Of a stretch of 64,000 bases of DNA, positions 58,511 through 64,000 are shown one piece after another (the first letter of the stretch is position 1; each line of letters opens with the position of its first letter). The translations under genes and the position numbers were made by a program. The stretch covers positions 246,811 to 310,810 of the forward strand of contig NMRA01000507.1 of assembly GCA_002633005.1 (NCBI GenBank), given 5' to 3'. Source of the DNA: Phoronis australis. Taxonomy: Eukaryota; Phoronida; Phoronidae. The notes below the pieces were generated by a model, which saw nothing but the letters and a program-made list of their open reading frames with translations, was not told where the DNA came from and searched no databases.

Positions 58511-61485
58511 TTTAGACCAAATTAAGCTCATAAAATCTCAAGGCACACCGCCGTCTTATTTTTTTAGACTGCCTGTTCTCCCGACCATCGCCTATATCGA
58601 TCGCCACGGTTTCATCCTGGCGCTTGCAAATTATTGAGGGAACACGTGCCTAACCTTTAAGGGATGACCTTAAGCTTTTATAATTGCTCAAAAACATGAG
58701 AAAGGCAATTGATTCTATCTTTGGTTCGGACTCAGCCCTCCGTGAGCGGCCCTAATGAAAGAAGAAGGTATGTAAAAAAGAGAGAGGGGAAACGTGTGAC
58801 CATTCATCCCATCACTTCCAAGATTGGGGACCTAAATTATGGAAGAAAATTTAATTTCAGAAACAGGAAATGAGCAGCAATTAATGTTATCATAAGAGCC
58901 TCTCTCCGCAGAGTTCCCAGTTTACGACACGTGATCCGCGCTTTCAAAAAGGAAGCAAGAGCACGACAGCTGGTTCCATTTTTCCAGAGAGTAGTCCCTG
59001 GAGAAATGCGGTTTTGCATTTCCTAAAAATTGTCTTCAGGAATTTTAAAATCTGTACCATCTATATAATACGTGAAAAAAACGTCCTGGCGAGGGGTCTT
59101 ACAGTGACAATCCAGGATTGGTCGATAACAAAAATTTAATTTTCTCTCTCATATTTCGCCGTAGCTTTCTTTTCTCGACTGCAGAATCTTTGACTGCAGT
59201 TCAATCATTTCCCGCCATCTGTAAATTTCAACTGGATAGAGCAAAGAAGGGGGAGGATCTGAACACCATATAGAAAATATGCATTCAGTGAAACTCGCAT
59301 ACACTGCGTAGCACACGTGCCTTTGAAACAATGTGAAGGTTGTCCAGTGAAATGTCCTTCGACGCTACCATTCTCAGTATTTTTATAGTAACCGTCGTCG
59401 TTCGAATCCATTTTTCTGCACCAAAACTTAATGTCAGTTGCTGCCGCATCATCCCATTTACGTCCCTTGAAGAAAACAAACAGTCGTTAAACTTTAGTGA
59501 GCTAAAGCATCACAATGAGTTGAAATGCTCCCACGACTGCACTGCACATAGTATGCTTTTGGAAGCGTTAATAAATTTCATAAAAATGACAATTAGGAGT
59601 CGCAAAATATCCGAAGTAAATTTTTCATCTGTTGTAACAATCACTTAGGAATGCACTTGCCACATTTCACAAATATCTTGCAAAGGTTCGAGAGATACGA
59701 CTGAAGATCCAAAAAAGCAAGGAATGCACACAATAGTCCAACTGGTCAATAGTTAAACGTCAACAATTTTCTTATAGATGTTTTCATGTACGTTAGGCAG
59801 ACAGAGAAAAAGATTTTAAAATGACCAAAACGACTGATAGATGGCGTATATTTGTATGATTCATCCGAAAATAGATGCGTGTTCTGTACTCAATAGAGAA
59901 CTAAATGCCAAACTTCATAAAATTGTCTCAAGGAATTTGGAAGATACAGATGCAAAAAATGCCACAAGAGGGCGCAGCGGCGGTCAGATCCTCTAGGAAG
60001 TCATCATCACTCGTTGTTTCATTCATAACAAAACACTTACATGTGAAGAAGGAGATTCAGCTGCCGACGCACAGAAAATGCCGCAGTAGTCAGACAAGTC
60101 CGAAAATGTGCCTCAGTCGTATTGTTCTCATAAGGGACACGTTTGCCAATATGCATAATTATGATCCTTGCGTCAGTTTGGCAGGTAGAAAGGCAGAACC
60201 ATCAAATAATATTGAAAATGGTCACTTGGTGGTGAAGAATACGACTACACTGTGAGTGTATTTTCATCTATTTAGCAGAAACCCATTTGTAAAAGGGAGT
60301 ATATTATGCACTCAACTATGAAAACGCAGTTGTTGTATTGCTCAGTGGGAGTCTTTCCATGCGTTCATGAGTAGATCGCATTTACTAGTTGCAGAAACGG
60401 CCATCCATACACTTATTACTGATTAAACTTGAAGTTCCGAAGGCTTGCTCTGATGACTTAGAGCTGCATTTCGCCATCTTTAGTTGGCTATAAACGATCA
60501 CTGAATTAGCCCTATTTCTCTCTTGAAATCGATCTCGAACCGCACAATGATGGCATTCTGTTTCCGTTACCAACAAGAACATCAGCAACTCAAGAAAACG
60601 CTTCAGAGTTTATTGGGATTGGCCAACAATAAAATTTGAAAATGGCGCATCTACGCTTTGTCTGTGACTGAATTTGGTAATGGAAATGGAATGTTATAAT
60701 GGTAAAGATTATTATGAGACCGACTCAATGAGAGTGTCGCCTAACTTGATTTTCCTAATTCTCCGAAATGTAGCTTTAGCAATAAATGCACTAAAATTGT
60801 GTACTCTGCCAAGAGTGGAATGTGATCTGCTGCTAGTGATGGTATCGTATGGTGTTCGATTTTCACACCAAAATCTAACCGTAGATTTAAAAGGATACCA
60901 AACCCGGTTTTGGCCTAATAACAGATACTAAATACATCTTTCCCATTCAGTTCTCTAAAACAAAATAATGCTCTGTAACCCTTGACAACTCTCAAAAGTT
61001 TGGAGGAAAATTTGATAACTCCTTTCAAAATCTGGTAAACGGGCAAGCGTGACCTTCACATTTAGCGAATTACACGGCAGCTGTGGGAAAGACCACCCAC
61101 CAAGGACCATAATGTCCGTGAGATAGGAAGTGTGAGCGTTTAGTTGACTCCTTCCTTGAACTTAAAAGATTGACGCCAATTATGCATCAGAAGGTGACAG
61201 GACGAGTACTGGTGGAAATCATTAAAAGAGGAATTAGTACCCTTTTACGATTTGAAGACCCTTATCAAAGCTTTCTGAGTGGTCCATAAAAATGCTTGAA
61301 CCAAATTTCTTTCAAGTCTCGGGTGAAATAATCCTTCAATATTACTTCACATTTTTTCAAATTAAATTGATTTTCTTTTGTGCACATTTCTTTTCTGCAT
61401 ACGTGTCATTGTACTTTGAACATGCTTGCAAAATTAATTTCAGTAACGTCCTATAAAAATCTTAAATGTTGTAACCTTTTCTAAA
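58511..61485. other. Unassigned 3 kb
   Basis: No transposon or gene family recognised. The longest frames are 59,340-59,648 (+, 102 codons) and 59,905-60,255 (+, 116 codons, Lys/Ser-rich). Neither shows a motif, domain or flanking splice signals that would support it. Confidence 0.4.
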
Positions 61486-61668
61486 TCACCTACGTTTCAC
61501 TGCCTTATGTACCATGGCAATTACCTTACCGAGGTCTTTCAGATAGTTACCTAACCATGACTGCGTCCCATACACCCAAAACGATAGCGAAGCACCGGAT
61601 GCGAGAAGTCTCCCGTTATAGAATAGAAAAGTGAATTTTATCCCACAACACTTAACCTCACCGACCAA
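61486..61668 (-). other. Possible further VMO-I-like exon, weak
   Basis: On the minus strand the frame reads GIKFTFLFYNGRLLASGASL, SFWVYGTQSWLGNYLKDLG and then meets gtaagg. The layout (I-x-F-x-x, short loop, N-G-x-L, aromatic, Y-G-x-x-S-W) recalls the last third of VMO-I, and it lies downstream of the clear VMO-I exon. Its cysteines do not fit and the acceptor is poor. Confidence 0.25.
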
Positions 61669-62098
61669 TCATCTCAATGGCCACGCATTTCCCCCGGGAT
61701 ATGCTATAGTATTGTCTCGAGCAAACATATTGACGCGAGCTGTCAGCTCTGCGATCGTTCACTCGAGACAGACACATGAGCTCCTTGCCCTCGGTGTGCG
61801 GAGGCTCTTAACCACGTCGATCATTTCCGTGTTCTTCATCTTCTGGTGGTAATCAACTCTGATAACGGAATGTTTCACACACGTAGCGCGCACACTCATC
61901 CGACGTTTTCTTACTCATATTGCTCGGTTCAGTTTTGTGTCTGCCAGTAACGCATAATTACATTTGGTCCAATTTCAGCTAGTCAGCGGGGGTTTTAACC
62001 CTTTAAAATTTATCGAGATTGTTACATTTGTTATGTACTATTGTTAGACTGTAACCAACATACCTAAAATTCAGTATAGAATACATTACATTACATAC

Positions 62099-62313
62099 CT
62101 GGAATAATTCAACTCGTAAGTCGAAACCAGTCAAAAATTCATTCTTTTCGCAAAATTGCCACATAGACCAAGTCCCAAGATGGCCCACCGAAGATAATAC
62201 GCGGTAGTCATAATCAGTCCTCTCTTTATCGGGGCGTGCACACATTAGTTGGATGCCATTTAATCCCGTGTCGTCTCCACTACCTTGGTCAGGCTCCACC
62301 TTCGTACGAAAAC
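62099..62313 (-). CDS. Exon of a VMO-I (vitelline membrane outer layer protein I) family gene
   Basis: After the acceptor ttcgtag on the minus strand the exon reads (G)FRTKVEPDQGSGDDTG, LNGIQLMCARPDKERTDYD, RVLSSVGHLGTWSMWQFC, EKNEFLTGFDLRVELFQ and ends CAG|gtatgt. It enters in phase 1 and leaves in phase 0. G-D-D-T-x-L-N-G-I-x-L-x-C, V-x-S-x-x-G-x-x-G-x-W and F-L-T-G-F-x-L-R-V-E are the repeated signatures of the VMO-I beta-prism, a secreted egg-coat and mucosal protein. This covers the middle of the domain. The N-terminal exon should lie above 62,313 and was not found; the next exon should begin with G-D-x-T. Confidence 0.78.
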
Positions 62314-63190
62314 CTACGAAATATTCATGTGCAAATTATTTTTATGTACTCAATAGGTGGAATTAATCTTGAAAGTCGACATGTTGAATCATTAGCAAAC
62401 AAAATTGAATAGACTCGTAAGGATTACGTCTGCTTGATAAACACGCATTCTAGTGGATGGGTAACCCCTTCTCATTGCAGTAATGTAAAACAAAGGGGAC
62501 AGCATTCCCATAAAAAGATTTTAGTGTGCTCTGATCTTAGAAGGAAATCGTATGAAGTAAATATTTGGAAAAAAACCTGATAAAATACAGTTTATAAATT
62601 ATATTTCATTTTCCTCCTATTGCTCGTATGTATACGACATTGTTTGTTACGCTACACCGGAAAAGTAATATTCGTACCCATCATCTGCATCAAGTGGTCA
62701 CGTTCATTGGAATAATGAGATACATAACTCAATGGTATAAAGACTCGTTTGCAATCAGGCGCAACATTATTTGGCACTTATATTCCTGGCAAAAGATGGC
62801 CCATTACGATTTTGAGCAGTCGCCTGACGGGTTGATTTTTGGCTATTGTTACGGTAATAATTGACAATAAATTAAATACAAATAATTATCCCAGAAAGCG
62901 AACATTATATCCAGTCTTCTAATTATAAAACAGCGAATTACTTAAGTGAAAATAATATTGAGCAAAAACACCAAAAGTAAAGAAAATAAAAAGCAAGAAC
63001 AAAATCATACGGTTATAAAGGGGAACTTATTTTAATATAATAATGTACAAAAACTTACACAAAACAGAACAAAAACCAGATCGTAGCTATTAGTACAGTT
63101 CCTTATTATGACATATAAAAATAAAATCACTAACATTTCTAAGTAATGGAGCATTACAGTAGTGATTCAAATCGTGACAACCATATAACA
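62314..63190. other. No gene recognised
   Basis: Should include an intron of the VMO-I-like gene. AT-rich; the 78-codon plus-strand frame at 62,628 has no recognisable domain. Confidence 0.4.
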
Positions 63191-63239
63191 GAAAGCTCGT
63201 TTTTATTCCTATTAGTAAAAGTTTGATTTGAAGGCTGCG

Positions 63240-64000
63240 AAACAGCTGTTCACGCTCATGCGTTATGAATGGGGCATGAGATCAAGTAATGAGCATCACT
63301 ATTAATTGCATCACAGGTACATTTATCAGAAAAAAAAGTTATGTTAGAACTGTCAACTGAGGTGCAACCTCGCTCGCAATTGGTTAGCGAGAATTTCCTT
63401 TTCACGTAGTAAACATAATTTGGTAGTAGGACGAAGTGTGAGATTATTACCTTTAAGAAATGATTTAACACATTTTTTTCAATTCAAATTGATTGGGCTA
63501 CATACATTAAGCTCTAGTGGTAAACTATTCCATAAAAGCAAAACCGGCAATAATCGGTGTTTTACTAAAATATGGCAGATATTGACGGGAATTGTGTATA
63601 CAGTAGCAGTTCAGAGATGAATATTGACAGAATATGTATCACGTTTATACCGATTGGTAATAGTTAAATTTGATATATTAATTTCGCGGATAACTTTATA
63701 TGAATACGTTGTCAAGTGCTGTTTCCGTAGCAGGGGGAGATAAGTCCAGTCGAGAGAACCAAAGACTTAAATTGTACGAGACCCATCGACTGCCCCTGCC
63801 ACAGGAAGAACAGCTTAGCCTTGGTATTGAAGTCTATCAAGCTTACAAAATATGGTCAAATCGGTGATTACAAATAATATCTGCATAGCTATAATGAGGA
63901 AGATTGAAAGAGTTATAAATCAAATCTGAGGGGCAACTGGAAATAAATTTCGAAAAATTTCTGAATGGGTTGAGATGTAAATAGAAGTCTTTCGTTTGTT
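63240..64000 (-). mobile_element. LINE C-terminal remnant at window edge
   Basis: The minus-strand frame 63,471-63,256 ends KCTCDAINSDAHYLISCPIH, the Cys-x-Cys ... His-Tyr-Leu-x-x-Cys-Pro close that ends many CR1/L2-type LINE proteins. Upstream (towards 64,000) LLLWNSLPLEL and a Tyr-x-Arg-Asp-Thr-Tyr word fit the same region. It is broken by shifts and cut by the window end. Confidence 0.65.

Overview
The window is metazoan nuclear DNA. Genes are split into short exons with GT-AG introns of about 0.6 to 7 kb, and at least eight kinds of mobile element fill the introns and spacers. The mix (CR1/Jockey-like and RTE-like LINEs, Ty3/gypsy elements with integrase before reverse transcriptase, THAP/Kolobok-like, Tc1/mariner and foldback DNA elements, tRNA-derived SINEs) suggests a marine invertebrate. 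The integrase-first gypsy order was first described in deuterostomes, but I cannot name the phylum. Two ambiguous bases (1378 and 27437) sit at repeat junctions, so this is a draft assembly.

The main gene is on the + strand, 5468 to 38312, continuing to 50052 if its duplicated last exons are used. I assembled eleven exons by hand; every splice phase agrees. They predict a secreted protein of about 604 residues: a signal peptide with a cysteine-containing PAN/apple-like N-terminal domain (exon 1), a short cysteine-rich exon (2), then three tandem copies of the domain found at the C-terminus of CTHRC1 (collagen triple helix repeat-containing protein 1). Each copy is split the same way into three exons: A with phases 1-0, B with 0-1, C with 1-1. 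No collagen Gly-X-Y segment is seen. The last two exons (B3, C3) lie in a segment of about 4.9 kb at 36.8-41.7 kb. That segment is repeated at 48.6-52.3 kb with intact reading frames, giving an alternative or redundant final exon pair (B4, C4).

Region by region: 1-4.3 kb holds two LINE remnants. 5.5-38.3 kb is the CTHRC1-like gene. Its introns carry a decayed gypsy element (16.3-18.1 kb), an RTE-like LINE on the minus strand (18.5-20.1 kb), a microsatellite (21.95-22.07 kb), a THAP/Kolobok-like DNA transposon (22.7-24.2 kb), a tandemly repeated tRNA-derived element (26.9-28.1 kb), a foldback element (28.6 kb) and a THAP remnant (29.7 kb). 42.3-43.1 kb is a putative inverted-repeat element. 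44.0-48.0 kb is a gypsy element on the minus strand with order gag-protease-integrase-RT. 48.6-52.3 kb is the duplicated terminal exon pair. 52.3 kb onward holds a transposon end, an inverted copy of the foldback/tRNA element (54.1-54.9 kb), a ubiquitin protease fragment (55.5-55.9 kb) and a Tc1/mariner remnant (57.3-57.8 kb). At 62.1-62.3 kb on the minus strand is one clear exon of a VMO-I (vitelline membrane outer layer protein I) family gene. A LINE remnant runs off the right edge.

The gene products that look real (CTHRC1-like protein and VMO-I-like protein) are both predicted to be extracellular; nothing in the sequence shows that they act together. All exon models come from motif recognition, splice signals and phase arithmetic, with no database search.
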